Shown one piece after another: positions 1-6,735 of a DNA stretch of 12,906 nucleotides (position 1 is the first letter of the stretch; each line of letters opens with the position of its first letter). Location: assembly GCA_028291845.1 (NCBI GenBank), contig JAQGNM010000122.1, positions 1 through 12,906 of the forward strand, given 5' to 3'. The stretch comes from Massilia sp. (GTDB taxonomy: Bacteria > Pseudomonadota > Gammaproteobacteria > Burkholderiales > Burkholderiaceae_D). The notes under the pieces are model-generated. The model was given only the letters and a program-made list of their open reading frames with translations, had not been told where the DNA came from and did not search any database. Position numbers and translations under genes: made by a program.

Positions 1-833
1 GCCACCAGCACGGCGTCGGCCGCGCAGATGGCGGTGTGGGAGTCGTCGACGACATTGATCGACAGTCCAGCAAACGCCGGCGCGGCCAGCTGTTCGGCAA
101 AGTAGGCGCGCTGGCGTTCGCCCGCCATCGGCACGATAAAACGCAACTGCGGATCTTTTGCCGCCAGCAGGCGCGCGGTTTCCAGATAGGGTACCGCCAG
201 ATACTTCAGCTCGCCCATGCGGCTGCCGGGCATGATGGTGACCACCCGTGCGTCGCCTGGCACGCCGAGCTTCGAGCGCGCCGCCGCCACGTCCGGCTGC
301 AGGGGAATCAGCTCGGCCAGCGGATGGCCGATATACGTCACCGGCACCCCGGCCTTTTCGTAGATCTCCTGCTCGAAGGGGAAAATGCACAGCATGTGCG
401 AAACCGCGCGCTGTATCTGTTTGATGCGCCCGCCGCGCCAGGCCCAGATTTGCGGGCCAATAAAATGCACCGTCGGGATGCCGCCCGCTTTCAGCTTTTC
501 TTCCAGGCCGAGATTGAAACCGGGGTAGTCGGCGCCGACGAAGACGGCCGGCGGCGCCGCCAGCAGCTCGGCCGCGAGCCGGTCCTGGATGCCCTTGATT
601 TCGCGGTAGCGCGGGATCACTTCGAAAATGCCGCGCACCGTCAGAACGTCCATCGGCAGCTGCGAAATAAAACCCTGCTCGATCATGCGCGCTCCGCCGA
701 TGCCGGCAAAGCGTGCCTGCGGCAGGTGCGGACGCAAGCCCGATATCAGGCGCGCGGCAAGCATGTCGCCGGACACCTCGCCGGCGACCATGGCGATGTT
801 CACCAGTGCGCGCTGTTCAGCGGACGATGCCAC
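1..833 (-). CDS. lpxB: Lipid-A-disaccharide synthase LpxB (5' part, runs off left edge)
   Basis: Glycosyltransferase that joins UDP-2,3-diacylglucosamine and lipid X into the lipid A disaccharide at the inner face of the cytoplasmic membrane. Read on the minus strand, 277 residues are present; the E. coli enzyme has 382, so roughly the last 100 lie outside the window. Visible motifs are VAGEVSGD (residues 16-23), GADYPGFN (100-107), GPQIWAWR (126-133), FIGHPLAE-type YIGHPLAE (167-174) and MPGSR (201-205). D102 and R205 align with E. coli D98 and R201, which are known to be essential. The chosen start is a GTG at 833 that overlaps the end of lpxA by 17 bases, because it gives the N-terminal length and the EQR-L motif of the family. 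It has no clear Shine-Dalgarno site. A GTG at 803 and an ATG at 791 are alternatives. The DYPGFN loop differs from the DAPDFN of E. coli. Confidence 0.95.
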   Translation of the reverse strand, partial: MASSAEQRALVNIAMVAGEVSGDMLAARLISGLRPHLPQARFAGIGGARMIEQGFISQLPMDVLTVRGIFEVIPRYREIKGIQDRLAAELLAAPPAVFVGADYPGFNLGLEEKLKAGGIPTVHFIGPQIWAWRGGRIKQIQRAVSHMLCIFPFEQEIYEKAGVPVTYIGHPLAELIPLQPDVAAARSKLGVPGDARVVTIMPGSRMGELKYLAVPYLETARLLAAKDPQLRFIVPMAGERQRAYFAEQLAAPAFAGLSINVVDDSHTAICAADAVLV

Positions 834-1605
834 GGCTGGCAGTACCGAGGAAGTCGCGCATGGCGGCCACCTGCGCCGCGCCTTCATCGCCCGCGCCGTC
901 GATCTCGGCCAGGGCCGCCTTGGCCTCTTCCAGGGTCAGCCCGCTGCGGTAAATGATTTTATAGGCGGCGCGGATCGCATCGATCTGCGCTCGCGTGAAA
1001 CCGCGCCGCTTGATGCCTTCGACGTTGACGCCGCGCGCTGCCGCCGGGTTACCGTTGACCAGCACGAACGGCGGCACATCCTGGGTCAGGCTGGTGTACA
1101 TGCCGACAAAGGCGTGCGCGCCGATCTTGCAGAACTGGTGCACGCCGGCGAAGCCGGACAGGATCGCCCAGTCGCCCACTTCGACGTGGCCGGCCAGCTG
1201 GGCGTTGTTGGAAAAGATGGTATTGCTGCCGACCTGGCAGTCGTGCGCCAGGTGCACGTAGGCGCTCATCCAGTTGTCGTCGCCCAGCCGGGTGACGCCC
1301 TTGTCCTGGGCGGTGCCGGTATTAAAGGTACAAAATTCGCGGATGGTGTTGCGGTGGCCGATTTCCAGCCGGGTCGGCTCGCCCGCCCATTTTTTATCTT
1401 GCGGCTGGGCGCCGATCGAGGAGAACTGGAAGAAGCGGTTGTCCTCGCCGATGCTGGTGTGGCCGTCGATGACCACGTGCGGCCCCACCACCGTGCGCGC
1501 GCCGATGGTGACGTGCGGGCCGATGATGGAATACGGGCCGACTTCGACGGTCGGCTCGAGCCGCGCGCCGGGGTCGACGAGGGCGGTAGGGTGAATCAGC
1601 GCCAT
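817..1605 (-). CDS. lpxA: UDP-N-acetylglucosamine O-acyltransferase LpxA
   Basis: First enzyme of lipid A synthesis: it moves a 3-hydroxyacyl chain from acyl carrier protein to O-3 of UDP-GlcNAc in the cytoplasm. The 262-residue product matches E. coli LpxA (262) in length. It opens with left-handed beta-helix hexapeptide repeats (IGPHVTIGARTVVGPHVVI around 28-46) and ends in the helical domain (GIKRRGFTRAQI onward). The catalytic histidine is H121 in HLAHDC; H140 (LAGHV) and H156 (VHQFC) align with E. coli H144 and H160. Position 169 is Met (VGMY) where E. coli has Gly173, the residue that sets acyl length; Pseudomonas aeruginosa LpxA has Met there and uses C10. The start is supported by AGGA seven bases upstream, at the end of fabZ, with a 4-base gap between the genes. 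The 3' end probably overlaps lpxB. Confidence 0.98.
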   Translation of the reverse strand: MALIHPTALVDPGARLEPTVEVGPYSIIGPHVTIGARTVVGPHVVIDGHTSIGEDNRFFQFSSIGAQPQDKKWAGEPTRLEIGHRNTIREFCTFNTGTAQDKGVTRLGDDNWMSAYVHLAHDCQVGSNTIFSNNAQLAGHVEVGDWAILSGFAGVHQFCKIGAHAFVGMYTSLTQDVPPFVLVNGNPAAARGVNVEGIKRRGFTRAQIDAIRAAYKIIYRSGLTLEEAKAALAEIDGAGDEGAAQVAAMRDFLGTASRGIVR

Positions 1606-1609
1606 CGAT

Positions 1610-2101
1610 TTATCCTGCCGCCTTGCTGGCGTCGTCGGTGGCTCCCGGGTTCGTAGCCCGTATGGTGCACATCAGGTCCGCTTCCAGCGCGACCGCGCCG
1701 TCGACCGTGCCGACCGCCTTGTACTTCCAGATGCCGCGCGAGACGCGCACGATCTCGACGTCCATTTTCAGCTGGTCGCCGGGGCCCACCGGGCGCTTGA
1801 AACGGGCGTTGTCGATGCCGACAAAATACACCACCGAGTTCTCGTCCGGTTGCACGCCCATGGTCAAAAACGACAGGATGGCGGCGGTCTGCGCCAGCGC
1901 TTCGATCATCAGCACACCCGGCATCACCGGCTTGTGCGGGAAGTGGCCGTTGAAGAATTCCTCGTTGATGGTGACGTTCTTGATCGCCGTGATCGATTTA
2001 TTGGCTTCCCATGTCAGGACGCGGTCGACCAGCAGCAGCGGATAGCGATGGGGCAGCAAGGCCTTGATCTGGGTGATGTCGAGAGTTTTATTGTCGGTCA
2101 T
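1610..2101 (-). CDS. fabZ: 3-hydroxyacyl-[ACP] dehydratase FabZ
   Basis: Hot-dog-fold dehydratase that removes water from 3-hydroxyacyl-ACP in each cycle of type II fatty acid synthesis. It competes with LpxA and LpxD for the same 3-hydroxyacyl-ACP pool, which explains its place between them. The product has 163 residues, slightly more than E. coli FabZ (151), with a short unordered-looking tail rich in Ala, Thr and Asp. LLPHRYPLLLVDR (15-27) is the family opening. The active-site helix region NGHFPHKPVMPGVLMIEALAQ runs 51-71, giving catalytic H53 and E67. The ATG at 2101 overlaps the lpxD stop as ATGA, which implies translational coupling; I see no good Shine-Dalgarno site of its own. Confidence 0.98.
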   Translation of the reverse strand: MTDNKTLDITQIKALLPHRYPLLLVDRVLTWEANKSITAIKNVTINEEFFNGHFPHKPVMPGVLMIEALAQTAAILSFLTMGVQPDENSVVYFVGIDNARFKRPVGPGDQLKMDVEIVRVSRGIWKYKAVGTVDGAVALEADLMCTIRATNPGATDDASKAAG

Positions 2102-3144
2102 GGCTTTGTGAGAGTTTTAATTGTTTTTTCGAGAGCGCGAATTTTATCGCGCATCGTGTCCAGGTTGCGCACGATCGCCGCGGTTTTTTCCCAGTCGGCG
2201 TTTTTGGCAAGCGGATAAAAGCCGGTGTACTGGCCCGGTTCGAGGATCGAGCGCGACACCATGCTGCCCGAGGAGATGTGCACGCGGTCGGCGATGGTCA
2301 AGTGGCCGAGCACCATGGCGGCGCCGCCGAAGGTGCAGTACTTGCCGATGATGGCGCTGCCGGCCACGCCGACGCAGCCGGCCATCGCCGTGTGCGCGCC
2401 GATGCGGCAGTTGTGGCCGATCTGGATCTGGTTGTCGAGTTTGACGCCGTCTTCGATGACGGTGTCGGCCAGCGCGCCACGGTCGATGCTGGTGTTGGCG
2501 CCGATGTCGACGTCGTCGCCGATCATCACCCTGCCCGTTTGCGGAATCTTGATGTAGACCCCGCCCTCGTTGGCGAAACCGAAGCCGTCGCTGCCGATCA
2601 CCGCGCCCGAGTGCAGGATGCCGCGCTTGCCGATCTGGCAGCGCGCGTGGAAGGTGACGTTGGCGAACAAATGCGTCCCTTCGCCGATCACGGCGCCGCG
2701 GCCGATGAAGCAGCCGGCGTCGATGACGGCGCCGGCATGCACCACGGCGCCTTCTTCGACCGTCACGTGGGGCCCGATATGGGCGCTGGGGTCGATGACG
2801 GCGTCCGCCGCCACCACCGCGCTGGGGTGGATGCCGGGCGCCGGTACGTGCGCCGTCAGCGATTCGAAATACTGCGCGGCCCTGGCGAAGTACACGTAGG
2901 GATTGGGGGTGACGATGCGCGCGCCGGTAAAACCGGCGGCGACCGCGGCGTCGTCGGCGGGAGCGACGATCATTGCGGCGGCGCCGCAAGCGGCCGCCTG
3001 CGCGCGCATTTTGCTGTTACTTAAAAAACTGATGTCGCCGGCGCCGGCGGCAGCCAGGGGGGCGATCCCGTTCACTTCCAGGTTCGCATCGCCCACCAGC
3101 TGGCCGCCGAAGCGTTCGACCAATGCGCCAAGTCGGGTGCCCAT
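2098..3144 (-). CDS. lpxD: UDP-3-O-acylglucosamine N-acyltransferase LpxD
   Basis: Third step of lipid A synthesis: N-acylation of UDP-3-O-acyl-glucosamine with 3-hydroxyacyl-ACP in the cytoplasm. The product has 348 residues, close to E. coli LpxD (341). The N-terminal uridine-binding domain spans about 1-100 (GDISFLSN at 36-43). A left-handed beta-helix of hexapeptide repeats follows from about 104, with GSDGFGFA at 184-191. The catalytic histidine is H244 in QIGHNCRIG. A C-terminal helix (about 318-348) fits the ACP-binding end. The start ATG at 3144 has AGG eight bases upstream and lies 33 bases after the second skp-type gene. The stop overlaps the fabZ start by 4 bases. Confidence 0.98.
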   Translation of the reverse strand: MGTRLGALVERFGGQLVGDANLEVNGIAPLAAAGAGDISFLSNSKMRAQAAACGAAAMIVAPADDAAVAAGFTGARIVTPNPYVYFARAAQYFESLTAHVPAPGIHPSAVVAADAVIDPSAHIGPHVTVEEGAVVHAGAVIDAGCFIGRGAVIGEGTHLFANVTFHARCQIGKRGILHSGAVIGSDGFGFANEGGVYIKIPQTGRVMIGDDVDIGANTSIDRGALADTVIEDGVKLDNQIQIGHNCRIGAHTAMAGCVGVAGSAIIGKYCTFGGAAMVLGHLTIADRVHISSGSMVSRSILEPGQYTGFYPLAKNADWEKTAAIVRNLDTMRDKIRALEKTIKTLTKP

Positions 3145-3177
3145 GTGTTTGCCTATGCTGTAGGGTAAAAAGCCAGG

Positions 3178-3738
3178 CTACTGATCCAGTTGCCTGATGA
3201 GTTTGTCGGTGATGTCGACGCCGGGCCGCGCCCACAGCACGCCGCGAAACAGCACCACGTCGAGCCGGTCCTGGCGCGCCAGCTGGGCAATGGCCATGCG
3301 GGCACGTTCGGCGATGCGCTCGCGTTCGACGTTGCTGCGATGAAATAGTTCGTCGCGGTAAGCGATTTCCTTGCGTTCGGCTTCTTCCTCGAGATCGCGC
3401 ACCTCGCGGCGGCGCCGGGTGCGCTCGGGTTCGTCGAGCACCTGCTCGTCGTCGAGATATTGCGCGGTCAACTTGCGCAAGCGCGCGAACAGCTCCTGGT
3501 TGGCGCGCGCGCGGCCGGCAAATTCAGCCTTGATGGCGGCATCGGCCGCCTTGGCCGCGCGCGTTTCGATGAACAGGCGGTCGATCGCCACGTAGCCGAC
3601 GGTCAGGGTGGCGCCTTGGGCCTGGGCCTGGGCCAAGCCAGGCAGTAGCGCGCCGGACAAGGCCAGCGCGCCGGCCGCAAGCAGCCAGCGCGCCATCGAC
3701 TGGCAAGCTGGTGGACGACGAAGGCGCGGGCCGGTCAC
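3178..3738 (-). CDS. Second Skp/OmpH-family periplasmic chaperone (skp paralogue)
   Basis: OmpH/Skp-type protein of 186 residues, a clear paralogue of the gene directly upstream. Skp proteins are periplasmic trimers that hold unfolded outer-membrane proteins for BamA. The N-terminus has an arginine-rich n-region, a hydrophobic stretch (about 17-35) and an AQA cleavage site near 38. The mature part is a long, highly charged helical region (about 55-150) with EPERTRRRREV and DLEEEAERKE. It ends in VDITDKLIRQLDQ, matching IDITDKVIKLLDK of the upstream copy. The GTG at 3738 lies 4 bases after the upstream stop, suggesting coupled translation; an in-frame ATG at 3696 would give a shorter signal peptide, and neither has a clear Shine-Dalgarno site. 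The family call is firm. Whether this copy still acts as a chaperone, or has its own client set, cannot be told from sequence. Confidence 0.88.
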   Translation of the reverse strand: MTGPRLRRPPACQSMARWLLAAGALALSGALLPGLAQAQAQGATLTVGYVAIDRLFIETRAAKAADAAIKAEFAGRARANQELFARLRKLTAQYLDDEQVLDEPERTRRRREVRDLEEEAERKEIAYRDELFHRSNVERERIAERARMAIAQLARQDRLDVVLFRGVLWARPGVDITDKLIRQLDQ

Positions 3739-3742
3739 TGCG

Positions 3743-4270
3743 TTATTTGTCGAGCAGCTTGATGACTTTGTCGGTGATGTCGATGCGCGGGCTCGACCAG
3801 GCCGACTCTTGCAGCACGATGTCCAGATGCTCCTGCTCGGCGATCTGCTCGATCAGCTTGTAGGCTTTCTGGGCGATATTGGCGCGCTCTTCGCTTTTAC
3901 GCTGCAACAAGTCCTCGTTGAACTCGCGCTGGGTGCGCTGGACATCCTTTTCCAGGTCCGATACCTCTCTGTAGCGGCGCGTCCGCTCCGGTTCGACCAG
4001 GGTCGGCGCATCGGCGTCGAGCTTCTCCGACAGGGTTTTCAGGCGCGCCAGCATGTCCTTGTTGGACTTCTGGCGGCGCGAAAACTCCGCCTCGATCTTG
4101 ACGTCGGCGGCCTTGGCCAGCTTCGAATCGGTCATCAGGCGTTCGGTGAAGACAAAGCCGATCCGGCTCGGCGCCGCCGGCGCCTGGGCCCGGGCCGGCG
4201 CCATCGCGACGGCGCACAGGGCGGCTGCCGACAGCAGTATCGGCAGCGAAGTGGTCACATTTTTCAGCAT
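3743..4270 (-). CDS. skp: Periplasmic chaperone Skp/OmpH
   Basis: Periplasmic chaperone that captures outer-membrane proteins leaving the Sec channel and carries them toward the BamA machine. From the chosen ATG the product has 175 residues (E. coli Skp precursor 161). The signal peptide has a hydrophobic core at about 9-24 and an ARA/AQA cleavage site at 26-30. GFVFTERL begins the mature core, followed by a charged, probably coiled-coil arm region (about 50-145) including EPERTRRYREVSDLEKDV, and the terminal IDITDKVIKLLDK. An in-frame ATG at 4327 overlaps the bamA stop as TGATG and would add 19 residues. I prefer 4270 because it gives a normal signal peptide and has GGAA upstream. The location between bamA and lpxD is the standard place for skp. 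Confidence 0.9.
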   Translation of the reverse strand: MLKNVTTSLPILLSAAALCAVAMAPARAQAPAAPSRIGFVFTERLMTDSKLAKAADVKIEAEFSRRQKSNKDMLARLKTLSEKLDADAPTLVEPERTRRYREVSDLEKDVQRTQREFNEDLLQRKSEERANIAQKAYKLIEQIAEQEHLDIVLQESAWSSPRIDITDKVIKLLDK

Positions 4271-4326
4271 AAGTTTCCGCACAAAAGTCTCCGCAATATA
4301 TTGCTGGCGTGCAGCCGCATCGAACA

Positions 4327-6666
4327 TCAGAAACCTGTACCCATCTGGAACTGGAAACGTTCCAGGCGGTCGCCCGGTTTCGGATTAAGTGGCTTAGCAT
4401 AACTGATCTTCAGCGGGCCGACAGGGGAAATCCAGGAGACACCGAGACCGGTCGAGAAGCGCAGCTGGTTGGCGCGCATCTTCTCGCCTTCCTGGTAGAC
4501 CTGGCCGCCGTCGAGGAAGCCGAACCAGCGCAAGCTGCGGTCGGGTCCGCCGCCCGGGAACGGCAGCTGCAGTTCGGCATTGCCGATCAGGCGCTTGGCG
4601 CCGCCGAGGGCATCGCCGTACAGCGGATCGACCACGCCAAGCGAGGACGACAGGTAGCCGCGCACCGAACCGATACCGCCGCCGTAGAAGTTCTTGAAAA
4701 CCGGGTAGCTGGTGCCGCGGATGCCGTGACCGTAGTCGACTTCACCCTTCAGGGCCAGGGTGACCAGGCGCGACAGCGGACGGTACCACTGCTGCTCGTA
4801 GACGGCGCGGTAGTACTTCGAATTGCCAAATAAATCGAGTTCGAGGTTGGCGCGCTGGTAGCGGCCGATGCTCGGGGTGACCGCGCTGTCGCGGGTGTCG
4901 CGGCTCCAGGCGACCGTCAGCGGCAGCGAATTGGTGACCGCCTTGCCGATACCGTCCGGATTGCCGCTGAACTGGCGCACGTAATCGCGGTAGCGGGTCG
5001 GGCTGGTGGCGTCGGTTTCGATGCCGGTGCGCTCCAGGCCGGCGCCGAAAAACACCGTGTCCGATTCCGAGAACGGCACGCCGAAACTCATGCGCGCGCC
5101 GGTCTGGCGCACCGTGAAGGTACCGGTGTTGAGCGCCGGCGGGCGGGTGCTGCGCAAGTACACTTCGAACGAGCGCGACACGCCGTCGTCGGTGAAATAC
5201 GGATTGGTTTGCGAGAACGCGATGGTGCGGCTGTAGCGGCTGGTGTTCAGTTCGATGCCGACGGTGTTGCCGGAACCGGCGAAGTTGGCCTGCGAAATCG
5301 CCGCCGTCAGGGTGAATTTCTCCGACTGCGAGAACGCGCCGCCGATCAGGAAGTTACCGGTCGGCTTTTCCACCACGTTCAGGTTGACGTCGACCTGGTC
5401 GGAGGTGCCCTGCGCTTCCGGGGTGTCGATGGTGACGTCCTTGAAGTAGCCGAGGCGGTCGACGCGGTCGCGCGAAAGCTTGATCTTGTTGCCGTCGTAC
5501 CAGGAACCCTCGAACTGGCGGAACTCGCGGCGGATCACCTCGTCGCGGGTGGTGGTATTGCCCGAAATATTCATGTGGCGCACGTAGGCGCGCTTGCCGG
5601 GATCGACGAAGAAAGTGAATGCCACCTGGCGCTTGGCGCGGTCGATTTCCGGATTGGCGTTGACGTTGGCAAAAGCGTAACCGAAGGTACCGAGGCGGTC
5701 GGAAATGCGCTTGTTCGATTCAGTCAGCAGTTCGCCCGAGTAGGTCGAGCCGGGCTTCAGCAGCAGCAGGCTCTTCAGTTCCTCTTCCCTGCCGAACATT
5801 TCACCATCGAGCTTGACGCTGGAAACCGTGTATTTCTCGCCCTCGGTGATGTTGATGGTGAGATAAATATCCTTCTTGTCCGGCGTGATCGACACCTGGG
5901 TCGACTCGACATTCACTTCCAGGTAGCCGCGATTGAGGTAAAACGACTTCAATGCCTCGATATCGCCGGTCAGCTTGGTCTTCGAATATTGGTCGGCCTT
6001 GGAATACCAGGTGAACCAGCCGGAGGTATTGAGCGCCATGGTCTGGCGCAGTTCCTTGTCGGAGAAGTGCTTGTTGCCGACGATGTTGATGCCCTTGATG
6101 CGGGCCGCTTCGCCCTCGTCGACGTTGAACATCACGGTGACGCGGTTGCGCTCGATCGGCGTGATGGTGGTGGTGATCTTGACGCCGTACAAGCCGTGCG
6201 ACAGGTATTGGCGTTTCAGTTCCTGCTCGGCGCGGTCGACCGAGGCCTTGTCGAAAATCTTGGTTTCGCCGACGCCGATTTCCTTCAGCGCCTTGACCAG
6301 TACGTCCTTCTCGAATTCCTTGGTGCCGGTGAAATCGACCGTCGAAATGGCCGGACGCTCTTCGAGAATCACCACCAGCACGCCGTTTTCCTCTTCCAGC
6401 CGCACGTCCTTGAAGAAGGTGGTGGCGTACAGGGCCTTGATGGCGGCGATGCTCTTGTCATCGTCGAAGGTCTCGCCTACACGCACCGGCAGGTAGCTGA
6501 ACACGGTGCCCGCTTCGGTACGCTGGATGCCTTCGACGCGGATGTCCTTGACGACGAAGGGGGTGATGGCCAGGGCCTGGCCCGAACACAGGGCAAAAAC
6601 GGCGGCGCCGATCAGGGAGGGACGGAACAGCGATGTCAGGGCAAAACGATCTGAATGTAATTTCAT
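4327..6666 (-). CDS. bamA: Outer membrane protein assembly factor BamA
   Basis: Essential Omp85-family insertase that folds beta-barrel proteins into the outer membrane as the core of the BAM complex. The 779-residue precursor is near the E. coli length (810). A signal peptide ends at ALA (31-33). Five POTRA domains follow, roughly 34-430, starting with FVVKDIRVEGIQRTEAGTVF and with the fifth near YVRHMNISGNTTTRDEV. The C-terminal half is a 16-strand barrel ending in Phe (QFQMGTGF), the usual outer-membrane signature. The loop 6 motif reads VRGY (668-671), where E. coli has VRGF. The start at 6666 is fixed by an in-frame TAG twelve to ten bases... upstream at 6672-6670, so no longer form is possible. 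The nearest AGGA lies 14 bases upstream, farther than usual. The gene follows rseP by 69 bases. Confidence 0.98.
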   Translation of the reverse strand: MKLHSDRFALTSLFRPSLIGAAVFALCSGQALAITPFVVKDIRVEGIQRTEAGTVFSYLPVRVGETFDDDKSIAAIKALYATTFFKDVRLEEENGVLVVILEERPAISTVDFTGTKEFEKDVLVKALKEIGVGETKIFDKASVDRAEQELKRQYLSHGLYGVKITTTITPIERNRVTVMFNVDEGEAARIKGINIVGNKHFSDKELRQTMALNTSGWFTWYSKADQYSKTKLTGDIEALKSFYLNRGYLEVNVESTQVSITPDKKDIYLTINITEGEKYTVSSVKLDGEMFGREEELKSLLLLKPGSTYSGELLTESNKRISDRLGTFGYAFANVNANPEIDRAKRQVAFTFFVDPGKRAYVRHMNISGNTTTRDEVIRREFRQFEGSWYDGNKIKLSRDRVDRLGYFKDVTIDTPEAQGTSDQVDVNLNVVEKPTGNFLIGGAFSQSEKFTLTAAISQANFAGSGNTVGIELNTSRYSRTIAFSQTNPYFTDDGVSRSFEVYLRSTRPPALNTGTFTVRQTGARMSFGVPFSESDTVFFGAGLERTGIETDATSPTRYRDYVRQFSGNPDGIGKAVTNSLPLTVAWSRDTRDSAVTPSIGRYQRANLELDLFGNSKYYRAVYEQQWYRPLSRLVTLALKGEVDYGHGIRGTSYPVFKNFYGGGIGSVRGYLSSSLGVVDPLYGDALGGAKRLIGNAELQLPFPGGGPDRSLRWFGFLDGGQVYQEGEKMRANQLRFSTGLGVSWISPVGPLKISYAKPLNPKPGDRLERFQFQMGTGF

Positions 6667-6669
6667 TGG

Positions 6670-6685
6670 CTAATTCATGGTCCTA
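6670..6685 (-). promoter_or_regulatory. bamA leader: Shine-Dalgarno AGGA plus two-codon ORF
   Basis: Read on the minus strand, the leader shows TAGGACC, then ATG AAT TAG, then CCA and the bamA ATG. The tiny ORF (6678-6670) is in frame with bamA and closed by TAG. AGGA lies 2 bases from its ATG and 14 bases from the bamA ATG, so neither spacing is ideal. It could modulate initiation at bamA or be chance. The pattern is seen directly; a regulatory role is inference. Confidence 0.4.
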
Positions 6686-6735
6686 ATTTTTCACAGGCTT
6701 GTCGACATGCTTGCGCCCGGACCCGGCTTGCAAAC

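Noticed and set aside
628..1656. 342-codon open frame on the plus strand over lpxB-lpxA-fabZ
   Set aside because: It covers parts of three real genes on the opposite strand and has no recognisable domain; high G+C suppresses stop codons in this frame.
2144..2989. Arg/His-rich 281-codon minus-strand frame inside lpxD
   Set aside because: It is a frame-shifted reading of lpxD; the extreme Arg content reflects GC-rich codons read out of phase.
2278..3024. Plus-strand open frame opposite lpxD with regular Gly/Ala/Asp/Val pattern
   Set aside because: The periodicity mirrors the hexapeptide repeats of lpxD in antisense, so it is a shadow and not a repeat protein.
2098..3144. Short repeated DNA words in lpxD and lpxA (gccgatg, gggccgat and similar)
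   Set aside because: They encode the isoleucine-patch hexapeptides of left-handed beta-helix acyltransferases and are not a DNA repeat element or CRISPR array.
5209..6654. 481-codon open frame on the plus strand opposite bamA
   Set aside because: It is antisense to a complete, well-conserved bamA. Its composition (rich in Val, Asp, Ala, Gly, Leu) is what a high-G+C gene gives when read on the other strand, and it resembles no family I know.
6667..6735. Possible sigma-E promoter before bamA
   Set aside because: I looked for a GGAACTT-like -35 and a TCTGA-like -10 at proper spacing and found neither in the 69-base gap; a promoter inside rseP cannot be excluded.
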